This document shows, in pieces, positions 1-10,433 of a DNA stretch of 64,000 nucleotides. The stretch is from assembly GCF_008326345.1 (NCBI RefSeq), contig NZ_BJEN01000003.1:596533-660532 (forward strand), read 5' to 3'. Origin of the DNA: Cutibacterium modestum (GTDB lineage Bacteria > Actinomycetota > Actinomycetes > Propionibacteriales > Propionibacteriaceae). Under the pieces are notes generated by a model. That model worked only from the letters and a program-made list of their open reading frames with translations, had not been told where the DNA came from and made no database searches. Numbering within the stretch: position 1 is the stretch's first letter; each line of letters opens with the position of its first letter. Position numbers and translations under genes: made by a program.

Positions 1-1
1 C

Positions 2-1012
2 CACCTCGACCACGACGCCGTCATGAACTTCGCTGCCGGGTGCGACGTCGTGACCTTCGATCACGAACACGTACCAACCGTCCTCGTTGAGGAAATGGAA
101 CAGGCCGGCTACGCCGTCCGCCCAGGGTCGGCTGCCATGGTCCACGCCCAGGACAAGGTTGTCATGCGCGAATTTATGGCGCGCGAGGGTTTCCCGAACC
201 CCGCGTGGAAGGTGTGCGACACCCCCGATGACCTTGTCTCTTTCGGTAATGGCCACGGCTGGCCCGCCATTGCGAAAACGTCCCGCGGCGGATATGACGG
301 CAAAGGAGTATTCAAGATCGACGGCCCCGATGGTGTTGGCGAGCCTTTCGACGCCGCGGGGGGTCTGGCCGACGGCAAGCAGCCGATTCGCATTCTCGCC
401 GAAGAATTCGTTGATTTCCGACGCGAACTCTCCGCGGTCGTCGTGCGCTCCCCGTCGGGCCAAGGAGCCGCATACCCGGTTACCGAAACCATTCAGCGTC
501 ACGGAGTATGTGCCGAGACCATCAGCCCAGCCCCTGACCTGTCCTCGGACCGCCAAGTTGAACTCCAGACCATGGCGCTCGACATCGCTGGACGCCTCGA
601 CGTCGTCGGAGTGCTGGCAGTCGAGTTGATGGAACGCGAGGACGGATCCGTCGTTGTTAATGAGCTGGCGACCCGCCCCCACAACACTGCCCATTGGACG
701 ATCGACGGGACTGAGACAAGCCAGTTTGAAAACCACATGCGAGCCGTGCTTAACCTGCCGCTCGGCTCACCGGCCTTGACCGCCCCCGTCGTCGTCATGG
801 CCAATGTTCTCGGTGGGTCCGAAGAGGACCTGACCGGGGCTTTGCAACATTGCTTCGCTCGTGACCCAGAACTTCGCGTCGAACTGTACGGGAAGTCCGT
901 CCGGCCCGGACGCAAGGTCGGTCACGTCACCTGTCTTGGTAATGACGTTGAGACGACTCGTCGCCGGGCCCGCCATGCCGCCGCCTACCTCATGGGAGAA
1001 TACGATGCCTGA
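2..1012 (+). CDS. purK: N5-carboxyaminoimidazole ribonucleotide synthase PurK, 5' partial
   Basis: ATP-grasp enzyme of purine synthesis that carboxylates aminoimidazole ribonucleotide with bicarbonate. The frame is open from base 2, so the gene starts upstream; 336 residues are visible and roughly the first 60 (the N-terminal Rossmann-like part) are missing. Visible signatures are [12 protein letters not shown] near the start, the ATP-binding loop [11 protein letters not shown] around visible residue 92, and the metal/ATP site [13 protein letters not shown] further on. Its stop overlaps the purE start, as expected for consecutive steps of the pathway. Family assignment is firm. Confidence 0.95.
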   Translation, partial: HLDHDAVMNFAAGCDVVTFDHEHVPTVLVEEMEQAGYAVRPGSAAMVHAQDKVVMREFMAREGFPNPAWKVCDTPDDLVSFGNGHGWPAIAKTSRGGYDGKGVFKIDGPDGVGEPFDAAGGLADGKQPIRILAEEFVDFRRELSAVVVRSPSGQGAAYPVTETIQRHGVCAETISPAPDLSSDRQVELQTMALDIAGRLDVVGVLAVELMEREDGSVVVNELATRPHNTAHWTIDGTETSQFENHMRAVLNLPLGSPALTAPVVVMANVLGGSEEDLTGALQHCFARDPELRVELYGKSVRPGRKVGHVTCLGNDVETTRRRARHAAAYLMGEYDA

Positions 1013-1595
1013 GACCACCGCCAACAGCCGTAAGCCGCGCCGAGGCAAGAAGGTCGAAACAGCGGCCGTGGCGGCACGTCGACTAGCAGGCGACGCCAGC
1101 GGCCCCCAGGTGTCGATCATCATGGGCTCGGACTCTGACTGGCCGACGATGGAGGCCGCAGCGCAGATGCTCACCGATTTCAATGTGGGGTTTGAGGCTG
1201 ACGTCGTGTCGGCCCACCGCATGCCTGAGGACATGGTCGAGTTTGGTCGAGGCGCGCACGAGCGCGGTATCAAGGTGATCATCGCCGGTGCCGGTGGCGC
1301 TGCCCATTTGCCGGGTATGGTCGCTGCACTGACCCCGCTGCCGGTTATCGGAGTCCCCGTGCCGCTAGCCCACCTTGACGGTATGGATTCCCTGCTGTCC
1401 ATCGTCCAGATGCCAGGTGGTGTTCCGGTGGCGACGGTCGGCGTCGGTAATGCGAAAAACGCCGGTCTGCTAGCGGTGCGGATTCTTGCCGCATCCTCCC
1501 CCGAACTGTGCAAGGCCATGGTCAAGTATCAGTCCGATTTGCGCGATGCGGCTGCGGGTAAGGGCGAGAACGTACGCCGCCACTCCCGTCCCTGA
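1005..1595 (+). CDS. purE: N5-carboxyaminoimidazole ribonucleotide mutase PurE
   Basis: Moves the carboxylate of N5-CAIR to C4, making CAIR for purine synthesis. ATG at 1005 overlaps the purK stop (ATGCCTGA), which favours this start over upstream in-frame codons. The 196-residue product has a basic N-terminal extension of about 35 residues before the core. The core shows [21 protein letters not shown] (the catalytic-His loop) and the glycine-rich [12 protein letters not shown] segment typical of class I PurE. Translational coupling with purK supports co-expression. Confidence 0.95.
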   Translation: MPETTANSRKPRRGKKVETAAVAARRLAGDASGPQVSIIMGSDSDWPTMEAAAQMLTDFNVGFEADVVSAHRMPEDMVEFGRGAHERGIKVIIAGAGGAAHLPGMVAALTPLPVIGVPVPLAHLDGMDSLLSIVQMPGGVPVATVGVGNAKNAGLLAVRILAASSPELCKAMVKYQSDLRDAAAGKGENVRRHSRP

Positions 1596-1620
1596 GCGGT
1601 TGTCGAGAATGTCTTGCTGA

Positions 1621-1651
1621 GATGGCCCAAGACCGGTGATCCTGGGCCATC
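1621..1651. terminator. Inverted repeat between convergent purE and lacZ
   Basis: A 9-bp perfect stem (GATGGCCCA / TGGGCCATC) with a 13-nt loop sits between the purE stop and the convergent lacZ stop. No U-tract follows on either strand, so it may be a weak or bidirectional terminator. This is inferred from position and stem only. Confidence 0.45.
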
Positions 1652-1664
1652 GACGACCCGTCCG

Positions 1665-4662
1665 TTAGACTAAGGACAGGGTTAGTGACAGGCCAACCGG
1701 CTGGGCGTACAGCCGATGAGACATGATCGGCATCGGGCCGCAGGACGTCGATCCAAGCGGCGCCGAGACGGCATCCAAGGTAAGCCAGGTGTGCCCGTCC
1801 GGCTCCAACTCCCAGGTGTGGGCGGCATTCATCAAGGCCTGTGACGTCCACGGTCGGGCCGCGAAAGCTGGCCAGTTGCCGTCCGCAGTGAGCCGCAGAC
1901 CGCCGCTCGAACCGCTGATCGTCAATTCGTGGATTCCCTGACGAAGACCGTTCTCCTGGGGCATGACATAAGGGGTTTGCAGGTCAGCTACCTCCCCATT
2001 CCATCGTCCCCAGATGGCGGCGTGCTGAGAATCGGGGTAATTCTCGGCCGGCCCGAGTCCGAACCACGAGACGTGGGTCCACTCTGCGGGTAGGCCCATC
2101 GTCACGCCAATACGCCCGAGCATGGCCGGCCAGTGTCCGTGTGGATCGACGTGGAGGTCAAGATGGACCCCTTCGGAGCCATCGTCGGTTTGAACTGCGC
2201 GCCAACTCCACGTCGTTGTCATGGAATTGCTGGTGGCGGCAGCAGCGCTACGAGTAACGACGACCAGGTCGTCACCTTCGTCACGTACCGACATCGTGGT
2301 GTGGACGAGCCGGTCGAGACCAGCCGCGAGCGCCACGTCACCAATATTGGTGCGGGCCAGTGAGCTAGCCCGGTCGTTGTCGATGGGGGCACGGAAGAGG
2401 TCAAGGACAGGAGCGACCAGGCCGACCCTACCCCATGTCACGAGGCGACCACGGTGGTCGAAGTGTGCCGGCCCGAGACCCCAACCATGATCGTCGCGGC
2501 GCGGCTGTGATGACGCCGGAAGGTGGGGCGCAGGCGTGGTTTGGGAGCCAGCAGAGCCGATGTCCGGGCTACAACGTGACCGGCCGGAGCCCAGAGAGTG
2601 TTCTCAAGCAACCTTGCCTCTACGACGACAACCATCCGATCGGAGATCTCGTCAGGAAGAGGCACGCTCCCAGTCCAGGCGCGGTGGGCCGCCAGGGCAC
2701 CGACTTCTAAGACTCCCGCCTGGACACACTCACCGTCGTCAAGGAGCTGCCACCTGAATTCCAGGTCGGATAGATCTGCGAAATCACGTCGATTAATGAC
2801 ATCGATGCCGGTACCACCGCTCAGCTGCTTGCTGTCGACCTCGATGCGTACCGCTCCCATTGTCGCTGTAAATTCCCGCAGTCCTGGGGAGGGCGCGCGA
2901 TCGGGCGTGACGAGCCCATCACAGACGAAGTTTGAATCGTGTAGGGCCTCGCCAAAATCGCCCCCGTAGGCATAGCCACGTCCAGCTTCGATGCCGTGAT
3001 CGATCCACTCCCAGATGAATCCGCCATGCATGCGGTCGCGGTGGAAGTGCGGGTCGAAACAGCGCTCCTCGTAGTCGGCGAGCTCCCCGGGACCGTTGCC
3101 CATCGCGTGGGCGAACTCGCACATGAGGAACGGCAGCTCGAGCTCGCGTCCGGTCTGTGGAGCAGGCTCAGCCCCGGGCATGACGGTGCGGTCACGCACG
3201 GCTTCGACCCACTCCATGGACGGATACATGACCGTCCACACATCGCAGATGGTGTGGGCGTCGTCCCCCCCTCATAGTGGGTGAAACGGGACGGGTCACG
3301 ATCCTTGACCCACTCGTTCATGAGGCGAATACCTTCACCACAGTGGGACTCATTGCCCATCGACCAACCGATGATGGCGGGATGATTCTTGTCGCGTTCA
3401 ACAGTGCGCTGGATGCGGTTGAGTAGGCAGTCGTAACAACGGTCGTCGTCGGTCGGGTTGCCGTCCCAGCCGCTGCATTCAAAACCGTGGGTCTCCAGGT
3501 CGTTCTCAAGGATCACCCACATGCCGTATTCATCGCACAGATCAAGGAAACGAGCGTTCGGTGGGTAATGCGAGGTGCGAATGGCATTGACACCGTGGCG
3601 CTTCATGAGCTCGAGGTCAGCGCGCATCGTCTCCTCGTCGAGGGTTCGCCCAGTGCGCGGATGCCATTCGTGGCGGTTGACCCCGCGGAAGACGATTTTT
3701 CCCCCGTTGACGGTGATGATGTCCCCGTCAATGGCGACGGTCCGGAATCCGATCTTCACAGTGACGGTCTCGGTATCGGTGGAGACAGTGGCGTCGTAGA
3801 GCCTGGGAGTTTCGGCGGTCCACGGCTGCACATCGGGAATCGTCACCTCGGTATTGCAGGTGGTGGTGACGGCGAGTTCGGGAATGGTCACAGTCGCGCC
3901 GTCTGGTCCGTCAATGAGGAGTTTGGCGTCACCCTCCCAAGCGGCGTGGACGAAAAGGTCGTCAATGCCGCCATGAGGCCTAGCCAGGAGGGTGACTTCG
4001 CGGAAGATGCCTGACATTCGCCACATGTCTTGGTCTTCGAGGAAGGTGCCGTCGGACCATTGGCTGACGGCCGCAGCGAGCACATTGCGGCCAGGGTGCA
4101 ACTGCGCGGTGACGTCGAATTCGCTGGTCAGACGCGAGCCCTTAGTCCATCCCAATTCGGTCCCGTTGAGCCAGACACGGGCAAAGGAATCGACTCCCTC
4201 GAAGCGCAGCAGCACTCGCTCGGCGTCGGTGAAGTCCTTTCCAACTTCGAAGGTGTGGCGGTAACACCCGGTGGGGTTCTCATCGGGAACGACGACGTCC
4301 TCGTCTGAGGCGGGAATCGGGATGGGGTAGTTGACGTTGAGGTAAGCCGGGCGGCCAAAGGGCGCGTCTCCGGCTGGGTCGACCATCTGCCAGCAGGACG
4401 GCACGGTGAGGTCGACGAATTCGTTGTCGTCGAACTGGGGATCGGTGAAACCGGTTGGTGTGTCGCAGGGTGAGTCGACCAATTGAAACCGCCAGATTCC
4501 AGACAGGTCGAGGGTGGGGGCGTCGGTGTGCAGATGAGCTTGGGGAGCTATCGGACCGTGCCAGGGGATGAGGTTCGTCAGGGCATTGTCGAGGCCGTAC
4601 GCGGTGTCGGCATTGGCAACCATGGCACTAACCATAGAACGCTGTGATGAATAGAACGCCAT
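1665..4662 (-). pseudogene. lacZ: beta-galactosidase (GH2, LacZ type), two frameshifts
   Basis: A full-length GH2 beta-galactosidase (about 1,000 residues) spread over three frames. The first part (4662 to about 3270) has the sugar-binding and sandwich domains and the acid/base motif MGNES. The frame is lost at a run of seven C at 3265-3271. The second part (from about 3260) carries the nucleophile motif MCEFAHAMGN and is lost in a proline-rich linker near 2535-2560. The third part, to 1665, is the Bgal_small_N domain (FRAPIDNDR). The first shift separates the two catalytic glutamates, so no active enzyme is expected unless the shifts are sequencing errors; the homopolymer makes that possible for the first. 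The exact start is uncertain because several ATGs lie in the first 20 codons. Confidence 0.85.
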
Positions 4663-4840
4663 GATGAAAGCGTGTACGTCGTGCTCGCAAAGCGCAGATG
4701 CTGGCAGCGCCCGACTATAACCGATGTGAGGACGGCGACCCCAGCCTCAAGGGCGGTCGAGTAGTGCGGCGGACCCGTCATCTTGGGGGCGCTGAGGTTG
4801 CCGTGGGCTTTCCAGCCAGAGGGCTGCATAGAGATAAGAA

Positions 4841-6118
4841 TCAGGACAGTTCGGTCACCTTTGAGGTGTCGCCGTTGCGCAGTTCGTCCCACAGCTGAGC
4901 GGCCTTCTTGGTGTTCCAGAGCACCGACGATCCGGCTGACGTGTACGCCGAGGCCGTCGAGACCGGAACGGTCATCTTGATTCCGTCGTTTCCGGAGACC
5001 TTCATGAGCCCCCGGGCCGTCTTGAGGGCAGTGAAGGTCGAGGTGTCGCTGCCGAGCGTTACCGCTCCCGAGGCGGCCATATTTACTTTCCAATAGCGCA
5101 CCGGGTTGATGAAGGTCCACGGGCTGAGGGCCTTCTTAGCCACCTGGGAGGCTACCTTCTGCTGCCTCTTGACGCGGCCTAGGTCTCCCTGCGCGTCGGC
5201 TTTACGCATACGCACGTACCCGAGGGCCTGGACCCCATCGAGGTCCTGAGTGCCGGCGGGAAGGTTTGTGTGAGAGTCCTTATCGACCATCGGCTTGTCG
5301 AGGGTTACTTGGACCCCGCCGACCGCGTCGACCATCTGGACGAACCCGCCGAATCCGATCTCGACGTAACCGTTAATGCGCAGATCAGTGGCCTTCTCAA
5401 TCGTCTGAACGAGCAACTTTGCTCCGCCAATCGAGTAGGCGGCATTGAGCTTGTTGTGACCATGTCCGGGAATGCGCAGGAACGTGTCACGCGGCAAGGA
5501 GATCAGGACATTCATGCCTTCGGGTGGCATGTAAAGCAGCAGCATGGTGTCGGTGCGTAGACCGGCTTCGGTGCCGGTGCCGAACTGCTTTTGTTGCCTG
5601 GTCGTGAGGTTCTGCCGCTCATCGGTGCCGACCAGTAACACGAGGGTGCCCGGATGGTCTGCGCCTCGCGGCCCGTCCGGGGTGGCGTCAACCGTTCCGG
5701 TATGGCTCAGGGCATATGACGGCACCGCGACGAGCCACACCAGCCATGCCAATAACAACACCATGAGGACCCTGAAGGGGTGCCGACGCCGGCGAAGGGG
5801 GCGGCTCACGTCCTGCCGCCGCTGTGGGGCCTGACGTCGTGGGCGTCGTTGGCTACCGGATCGGTACAGATCGGCAGTAGGACGCCGGGAGGGCCACGGT
5901 TGTGAGGGCGGCTGGGAGGAGACGCGAGATCTATGGTGACGTGCCTGGGGACGCCCGTCGGCCCGTGGACGACCGGTCCCACTCACGGATGCGCGGCGCG
6001 ATGGGTTCACCGGATCGATACGGGTGGCGTCATTTTCGTCAACCTCGTATAGCCAGTCCAGATCGGACTGACGAGATCGCTCGTCGCGGGGACCGCGCCC
6101 AGTGCCTCGATAAGACAT
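4841..6118 (-). CDS. LytR-CpsA-Psr (LCP) family cell-wall polymer ligase
   Basis: Probable phosphotransferase attaching secondary glycopolymers to peptidoglycan on the outer face of the membrane. The start at 6118 (MSYRGTG) is chosen because longer readings only add low-quality sequence. The 425-residue product has an Arg/Pro-rich cytoplasmic N-terminus of about 110 residues, one transmembrane helix (RVLMVLLLAWLVWLVAV) and the LCP domain, with LLVGTDERQN, RTDTMLLLYM and LPRDTFLRIPGHGHNKLNAA, the Arg/Asp residues that bind polyprenyl phosphate in this family. It lies back to back with a GT2 gene, fitting envelope assembly. The natural acceptor polymer cannot be told. Confidence 0.9.
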   Translation of the reverse strand: MSYRGTGRGPRDERSRQSDLDWLYEVDENDATRIDPVNPSRRASVSGTGRPRADGRPQARHHRSRVSSQPPSQPWPSRRPTADLYRSGSQRRPRRQAPQRRQDVSRPLRRRRHPFRVLMVLLLAWLVWLVAVPSYALSHTGTVDATPDGPRGADHPGTLVLLVGTDERQNLTTRQQKQFGTGTEAGLRTDTMLLLYMPPEGMNVLISLPRDTFLRIPGHGHNKLNAAYSIGGAKLLVQTIEKATDLRINGYVEIGFGGFVQMVDAVGGVQVTLDKPMVDKDSHTNLPAGTQDLDGVQALGYVRMRKADAQGDLGRVKRQQKVASQVAKKALSPWTFINPVRYWKVNMAASGAVTLGSDTSTFTALKTARGLMKVSGNDGIKMTVPVSTASAYTSAGSSVLWNTKKAAQLWDELRNGDTSKVTELS

Positions 6119-6223
6119 GAGCTCTACCGTAGTCGCAGGTCCGCCCAGATCTGCGATGATGATAGGGCGAGTCCTGTGGACCGCAGGATTCACAGGCTGT
6201 TCAGACCTGGCACAATAGCGTGC

Positions 6224-7246
6224 ATGTCGTCATACCTCGCGCCCCCGGTCAGTGTTGTCATACCGGTCAGGAACGAGGAGCGGTATCTCGAAGAATCGGT
6301 TGCCGGGGTTCTTAACCAGGGCTATCCGGGTCCGATGGAGATCATCCTCGCTATTGCGCCGAGCACTGATCGTACCGCCGAAATAGCTCAAGGTTTGACC
6401 ACCCGAGATGAGCGCATTCGGGTGATTGACAATCCGGACGGCACCACTCCCAAGGCCCTGAACCTTGGTGTGGCCGTATCTCAGTACGACATCATCGTGC
6501 GCGTCGATGCTCATGGTGAGCTTGGCCCGGAGTACATCGCAACCGCCGTTGAACTGCTGGAGCGTACTGGCGCGGCTAATGTCGGCGGGATTATGGACGC
6601 GAAGGGGCGTACTCCCTTCGAGCGAGCTGTGGCGACGGCTTATACCTCTAAGTTGGGTTTGGGTAGCAGCGCTTTCCACCAGGGAAATGCGCCGGAGGGC
6701 CCGGTTGAAACGGTATTTCTTGGCGTCTTCCGCAAGGCGGATCTTGTGGCCGCCGGTGGTTTCAGCCCGGAGTTCGACCGGGCTCAGGATTGGGAGCTCA
6801 ACTACCGGTTGCGTCAGTCTGGACGCGAAGTGTGGTTTAGCCCTAATCTCCGAGTGACATACCGGCCTCGCTCTACCGTCAAGGCCCTGGCGAGGCAGTT
6901 TTTCCGTACAGGCCAGTGGCGTCGCGAGGTCATGCGTCGCCATCGCGATTCGGTGAGTCTGCGGTATTTGGCTGCTCCTATCGCCGTCACGGGAATCACG
7001 GTGGGAACCGTCTTTGGTCTCGTTGGGGCCGTTCAGGCGGCCAAGGGAAAAACGCTGAAGCGCTGGCCGCTGGTCGGCTGGGCAGCCCCCCTGGGCTATG
7101 CCAGCATCATCGGAGTCGGGTCAGCCGCCATGAAACGTGAGTTGGATCCCGAGGTCCGGGCCCGTCTGCCTATCGTATTGGCGATCATGCACATGAGCTG
7201 GGGGGCTGGATTTCTCGTCGGTTTGGGCGATCGCTCACACGACTGA
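6224..7246 (+). CDS. Family 2 glycosyltransferase with C-terminal membrane segments
   Basis: Nucleotide-sugar glycosyltransferase of 340 residues, probably for envelope glycan. The GT-A core starts VSVVIPVRNEERYLEESV; DAHGEL stands at the metal-binding DXD position and FDRAQDWELNYRLRQSG is the acceptor/base region (ED replaced by QDWE). About 100 C-terminal residues contain hydrophobic stretches (IAVTGITVGTVFGLVGAV; VLAIMHMSWGAGFLVGL) suggesting membrane anchoring. ATG 6224 is used because the domain begins right after it. It is divergent from the LCP gene. Donor and acceptor are unknown. Confidence 0.88.
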   Translation: MSSYLAPPVSVVIPVRNEERYLEESVAGVLNQGYPGPMEIILAIAPSTDRTAEIAQGLTTRDERIRVIDNPDGTTPKALNLGVAVSQYDIIVRVDAHGELGPEYIATAVELLERTGAANVGGIMDAKGRTPFERAVATAYTSKLGLGSSAFHQGNAPEGPVETVFLGVFRKADLVAAGGFSPEFDRAQDWELNYRLRQSGREVWFSPNLRVTYRPRSTVKALARQFFRTGQWRREVMRRHRDSVSLRYLAAPIAVTGITVGTVFGLVGAVQAAKGKTLKRWPLVGWAAPLGYASIIGVGSAAMKRELDPEVRARLPIVLAIMHMSWGAGFLVGLGDRSHD

Positions 7247-7248
7247 CC

Positions 7249-7980
7249 TCATACCTCGGTAGCGTCCTCCTGGGCTGCGATGGTAGTCAGATCGTCGGCG
7301 GACTCGACGAGGACTAACGACCCACCACCCAGGAGGCAACTGGTAAGGGTCGTGGCCACGAGCTCGCCGCCACCGAAACGAATTCGGTCAGGGGAGAGCA
7401 AAACTGGCTGGCTCAGTGGCACCAGGCCGAAGAGCTGTTCCCCGGTCCATTTCTGGCGCCCCGTGAGCCATACAGCGTCGGCAGCGGCAGGACGCGCTGC
7501 AATAAAGTTGTCAGGGCCGGCGAGAACCTCGGCATTGTCGATGGCCCCTGGCAGCAGGGTCCTGCAGGCGGTAGCGAGGGGTGCCAGACTGCACTGGATG
7601 AGGATATCGGGGGAGTTGACGGGGTTGGCGTCGGGGCCAATGACCTCTACTGCTGCCTCGTTTTGTCCAGTCAGATCTACTTGGAGTCCGGCCCACCACG
7701 AGGCCAGAAGCCATACGCAACTTGTCCAGTGGCCGGGGCGGGTATCACATACTGAAAGACGGGCGACATCACCGGGCTCGACTTCCTCGGTATCGAGTAG
7801 GTGAACCGATTTTGTGACCCACGTCAGCAGGGTGCGTGCTGACAGTTCACCGCGGTCTGTGCCGTGGTACCACGTCAGTAGTGGCAGTGCTCCTGCGTTC
7901 TGACTGCGCCGCCATAGGCCGGTTAGAGGGTCAGGGCTGCGGGTTGGGGTCGGTCGAGCAAGGGTTACCATGGTACCCAT
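7249..7980 (-). CDS. TIGR03089 family protein (AMP-binding-enzyme-like)
   Basis: A 243-residue actinobacterial protein resembling the N-terminal part of adenylate-forming enzymes without their full ATP-binding and C-terminal domains. Visible features are an N-terminal PLTGLWRR segment, LPLLTWYHGTDRGELSA and a C-terminal glycine-rich LLGGGSLVLVES. The function of the family is unknown. It converges on the GT2 gene with almost no gap and is divergent from the mannose-1-phosphate guanylyltransferase gene. The start is either 7980 (MGTMVT) or 7971 (MVTLAR); both lie just before the conserved part. Confidence 0.7.
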   Translation of the reverse strand: MGTMVTLARPTPTRSPDPLTGLWRRSQNAGALPLLTWYHGTDRGELSARTLLTWVTKSVHLLDTEEVEPGDVARLSVCDTRPGHWTSCVWLLASWWAGLQVDLTGQNEAAVEVIGPDANPVNSPDILIQCSLAPLATACRTLLPGAIDNAEVLAGPDNFIAARPAAADAVWLTGRQKWTGEQLFGLVPLSQPVLLSPDRIRFGGGELVATTLTSCLLGGGSLVLVESADDLTTIAAQEDATEV

Positions 7981-8047
7981 TGTGAAGGATGAGACGCTGT
8001 GGTGGGTCTATCGCGGTTACGTCGTCGGGGATGGATACTCTGTCGAC

Positions 8048-9124
8048 ATGCAACACGTCCTCATCCTGGCCGGAGGATCCGGTACTCGCCTATGGCCGTT
8101 GTCTCGCCAGGGGGAGCCTAAGCAGTTATTGGAACTTATTAACGGGGTCAGCCTGCTTCGGATGGCTTATGAGCGGGTTGCTGGGTTGGTGCCCGATGCC
8201 AACATCTTGGTATGCACGGGCGCCTCGTATGCCGACGCCGTCGCCAAGCTATTGCCGGAGGTTCCCGTTGAGAACATTCTGGGCGAGCCGGTGGGGCGTG
8301 ACTCCCTCAATGCCGTGGCGTGGTCGGCTGGCATCATCGCTGACCGTGACCCCGAGGGCGTCATGGCCGTCGTCACTGCTGACCACGTCATTCGTCCTGT
8401 CGACGATTTCCGGGCGGCCTTGCAGCACGGTTTTAACCTCGCCAACGCTGACCCCACCGCTTTAGTGACTTTCGGTGTTGTCCCCACCGAGCCCAATACC
8501 GGATTCGGTTACCTCCATCGAGGTGATTCGCTGGGGCTGGACCCGCGTGCCTACCAGGTACTCGAATTCGTCGAGAAACCCAGCATCGAGGTGGCCCGCC
8601 AGTACCTAGATTCCGGCGAGTATTGGTGGAATTCCGGCATGTTCGTGTGGCGAGCTGCGACCTTGTTGGACTGCTTGTCTCAACTCAAACCACAGACCCG
8701 TCGGCAGGTTGATAAGTTGGTCGCTGATCCGTCCCGATTGGCTGAGGTTTACCCGCTTATGGAAAAGGTCTCGGTCGATATCGCGGTCATGGAACCGGCA
8801 TCCCATGGTGGATGTGGTGTTCATGTTGCAGCGATTCCGTTGGAGATCCAGTGGTACGACGTCGGTTCTTACGAGGCGCTGGCCCCGCACCTACCTGACG
8901 ATGGGAAGGGCAACAATGTGACTGGACTAACGGTATCAGTTGACTCAGCCAGAAACCTGCTGATCAACGACCGTTCTGACGCCGTCCTGGTCGTTGCAGG
9001 CTTGCACGACATGGCCGTCGTGAGTACCGATCGTGCCACCCTAGTGGTGCCGTTATCTCAATCGCAGCAGGTCAAGGATGTGGTAGCCGAGGTTGCTACC
9101 CGGGCAGGAGGGCGATACGCGTGA
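8048..9124 (+). CDS. manC: Mannose-1-phosphate guanylyltransferase
   Basis: Makes GDP-mannose from mannose-1-phosphate and GTP for mannosylated envelope components. ATG 8048 is chosen because the nucleotidyltransferase signature LAGGSGTRLWPLSR follows within five residues; a 26-codon upstream extension is nonconserved. Other motifs are VVTADHVI (sugar-binding DH), GFGYLHRG, EFVEKP and WNSGMFVW. At 358 residues it has the monofunctional length, with no fused isomerase domain. It starts the conserved actinobacterial block that continues with whiB, GT2 and DUF5719. Confidence 0.93.
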   Translation: MQHVLILAGGSGTRLWPLSRQGEPKQLLELINGVSLLRMAYERVAGLVPDANILVCTGASYADAVAKLLPEVPVENILGEPVGRDSLNAVAWSAGIIADRDPEGVMAVVTADHVIRPVDDFRAALQHGFNLANADPTALVTFGVVPTEPNTGFGYLHRGDSLGLDPRAYQVLEFVEKPSIEVARQYLDSGEYWWNSGMFVWRAATLLDCLSQLKPQTRRQVDKLVADPSRLAEVYPLMEKVSVDIAVMEPASHGGCGVHVAAIPLEIQWYDVGSYEALAPHLPDDGKGNNVTGLTVSVDSARNLLINDRSDAVLVVAGLHDMAVVSTDRATLVVPLSQSQQVKDVVAEVATRAGGRYA

Positions 9125-9837
9125 GGAACGCCCGAGAAATTCGCGAACCCCTCGCGTGGACAGTCATTGTCGTCAGTGTTGGGTTCCTCATTTCCTTTGT
9201 TGTGCGCGTGGTCATGATGCTGGCTCACGATCACAGTGGGCTCTTCGGTATGGCTCGGAGCTTGTCTGGGAGCTCACTGGGAATCGGCATGATTCTGTTG
9301 CTGCTGGCGACAGTTTTGGTGTGCAGGTTTATCCGTCCGGCGACGCCGCGTGCTGAATTGCTCGGCAAGATATCTGCCCTTGTTATCGCCACGGCAGCTG
9401 GATTTGACCTCGTTCTCGCTTTGCTGTCACCAATCCATGGACCCGGTGGGACATTTGGGGCTGTCTTGGAGCTATTTGGGGATCTTTTGGCGATTGCGAT
9501 CAAGGTCCTCATTGCCTGGGTCTTATTGGTGTTGACGAGGCCCGAGGCCGTCTCGGCTAAGGATGGCGAAGATCCCGGGGAAGAACCGAAGGTTGCGCAG
9601 GATGACTCCGCTGGCCAACTCGTCTCCGCCGGTGATTCTGAGGTTCCGGTTCGCGACGACGCATTCAGCTGGCCTGAGGGGGTTGGTGCGGTGTGGACGA
9701 GGGCTGGGGACGCTGCGAGTGGTGTCGGGGCGTCGTCATGGGATCAGGACGACGCTGGCCGCAGCTGGAGGGCGGAGGCATCAAGCAATGACGCGTCGGG
9801 AAGTGACTCACATGAGACGACGGGTGACCAGACATAG
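9121..9837 (+). CDS. Hypothetical four-helix membrane protein
   Basis: Not recognised. GTG start overlaps the stop of the guanylyltransferase gene (GTGA), so the two are translationally coupled. The 238-residue product has about four hydrophobic helices in residues 12-140 (IVVSVGFLISFVVRVVMML; IGMILLLLATVLVC; ALVIATAAGFDLVLALL; IAIKVLIAWVLLVL), then an acidic, Ser/Gly-rich tail of about 95 residues that is probably cytoplasmic and disordered. Position suggests a role linked to envelope synthesis, but nothing in the sequence proves it. Confidence 0.75.
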   Translation: MRNAREIREPLAWTVIVVSVGFLISFVVRVVMMLAHDHSGLFGMARSLSGSSLGIGMILLLLATVLVCRFIRPATPRAELLGKISALVIATAAGFDLVLALLSPIHGPGGTFGAVLELFGDLLAIAIKVLIAWVLLVLTRPEAVSAKDGEDPGEEPKVAQDDSAGQLVSAGDSEVPVRDDAFSWPEGVGAVWTRAGDAASGVGASSWDQDDAGRSWRAEASSNDASGSDSHETTGDQT

Positions 9838-10011
9838 TTGTGGTTGGCTTGAGTGCGGTCCACTCTGAGGCCATAAATCGATCACATTTGGCGGCGCGAC
9901 ACGCCGCTCGTTACGGGGTTTTTGCGAGAAAAAGTCGCGCGGTGAATCTCACGCGTGTAGTTTGTGCATCGGCGCGGAACCCGCCGCGTCTGATCTCGAG
10001 GAGCTTCCCCC

Positions 10012-10269
10012 ATGGACGAGATTTTGACCTTGCTTGCCGGAGGCGGTGACGATGAGCCGGAGTGGCATGACAAGGCATTATGTGCCCAGACCGATCCGGA
10101 GGCGTTCTTCCCTGAAAAGGGTGGGTCCACTCGTGAGGCCAAGCGCATCTGTGAGTCCTGTGAGGTCCGCCAGGAGTGTTTGGAGTACGCCCTCGAGAAT
10201 GACGAGAGGTTCGGAATCTGGGGTGGACTGTCTGAGATGGAGAGGCGCCGACTGCGCAAGCGGGCGTGA
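10012..10269 (+). CDS. whiB: WhiB-family iron-sulfur transcriptional regulator
   Basis: Small (85 aa) [4Fe-4S] regulator, closest in layout to WhiB2/WhmD, which controls cell division in actinobacteria. The four cluster cysteines are C24, C47, C50 and C56 (CxxC between the second and third), followed by the G[VI]WGG turn (GIWGG, residues 68-72) and a basic C-terminus (RRRLRKRA) for DNA contact. It is preceded by a GGAGC ribosome-binding site and a 170-base untranslated region that may carry its own promoter. WhiB beside GT2/DUF5719 is a common actinobacterial arrangement. Confidence 0.95.
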   Translation: MDEILTLLAGGGDDEPEWHDKALCAQTDPEAFFPEKGGSTREAKRICESCEVRQECLEYALENDERFGIWGGLSEMERRRLRKRA

Positions 10270-10300
10270 CCTGGTGTCGGGCCGCGGTTATTTCGGCAGG

Positions 10301-10328
10301 ACCCGGTAGAATTAGAACCCGGTAGAAT
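10301..10328 (+). promoter_or_regulatory. Tandemly repeated TAGAAT boxes before the GT2 gene
   Basis: Two copies of ACCCGGTAGAAT lie 16 bp apart (10301-10312 and 10317-10328). Each contains TAGAAT, a good match to a sigma-70 -10 hexamer. They sit between whiB and the large GT2 gene and could be alternative promoters for it. No convincing -35 was found, so this is inference. Confidence 0.35.
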
Positions 10329-10433
10329 GCCCTGTCTGTCCGGGATATCTGTCTGCATGATGCGGCATGCGATGATCGCAGACGTGGCGTGCATCCCGTG
10401 CTCCATGACGTCGACGAACAGGTGGCCTGCTAG

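Noticed and set aside
3255..3275. Programmed frameshifting at the C7 run in lacZ
   Set aside because: A second shift near 2535-2560 is not at a slippery site, and no known lacZ uses frameshifting. Mutation or sequencing error is simpler.
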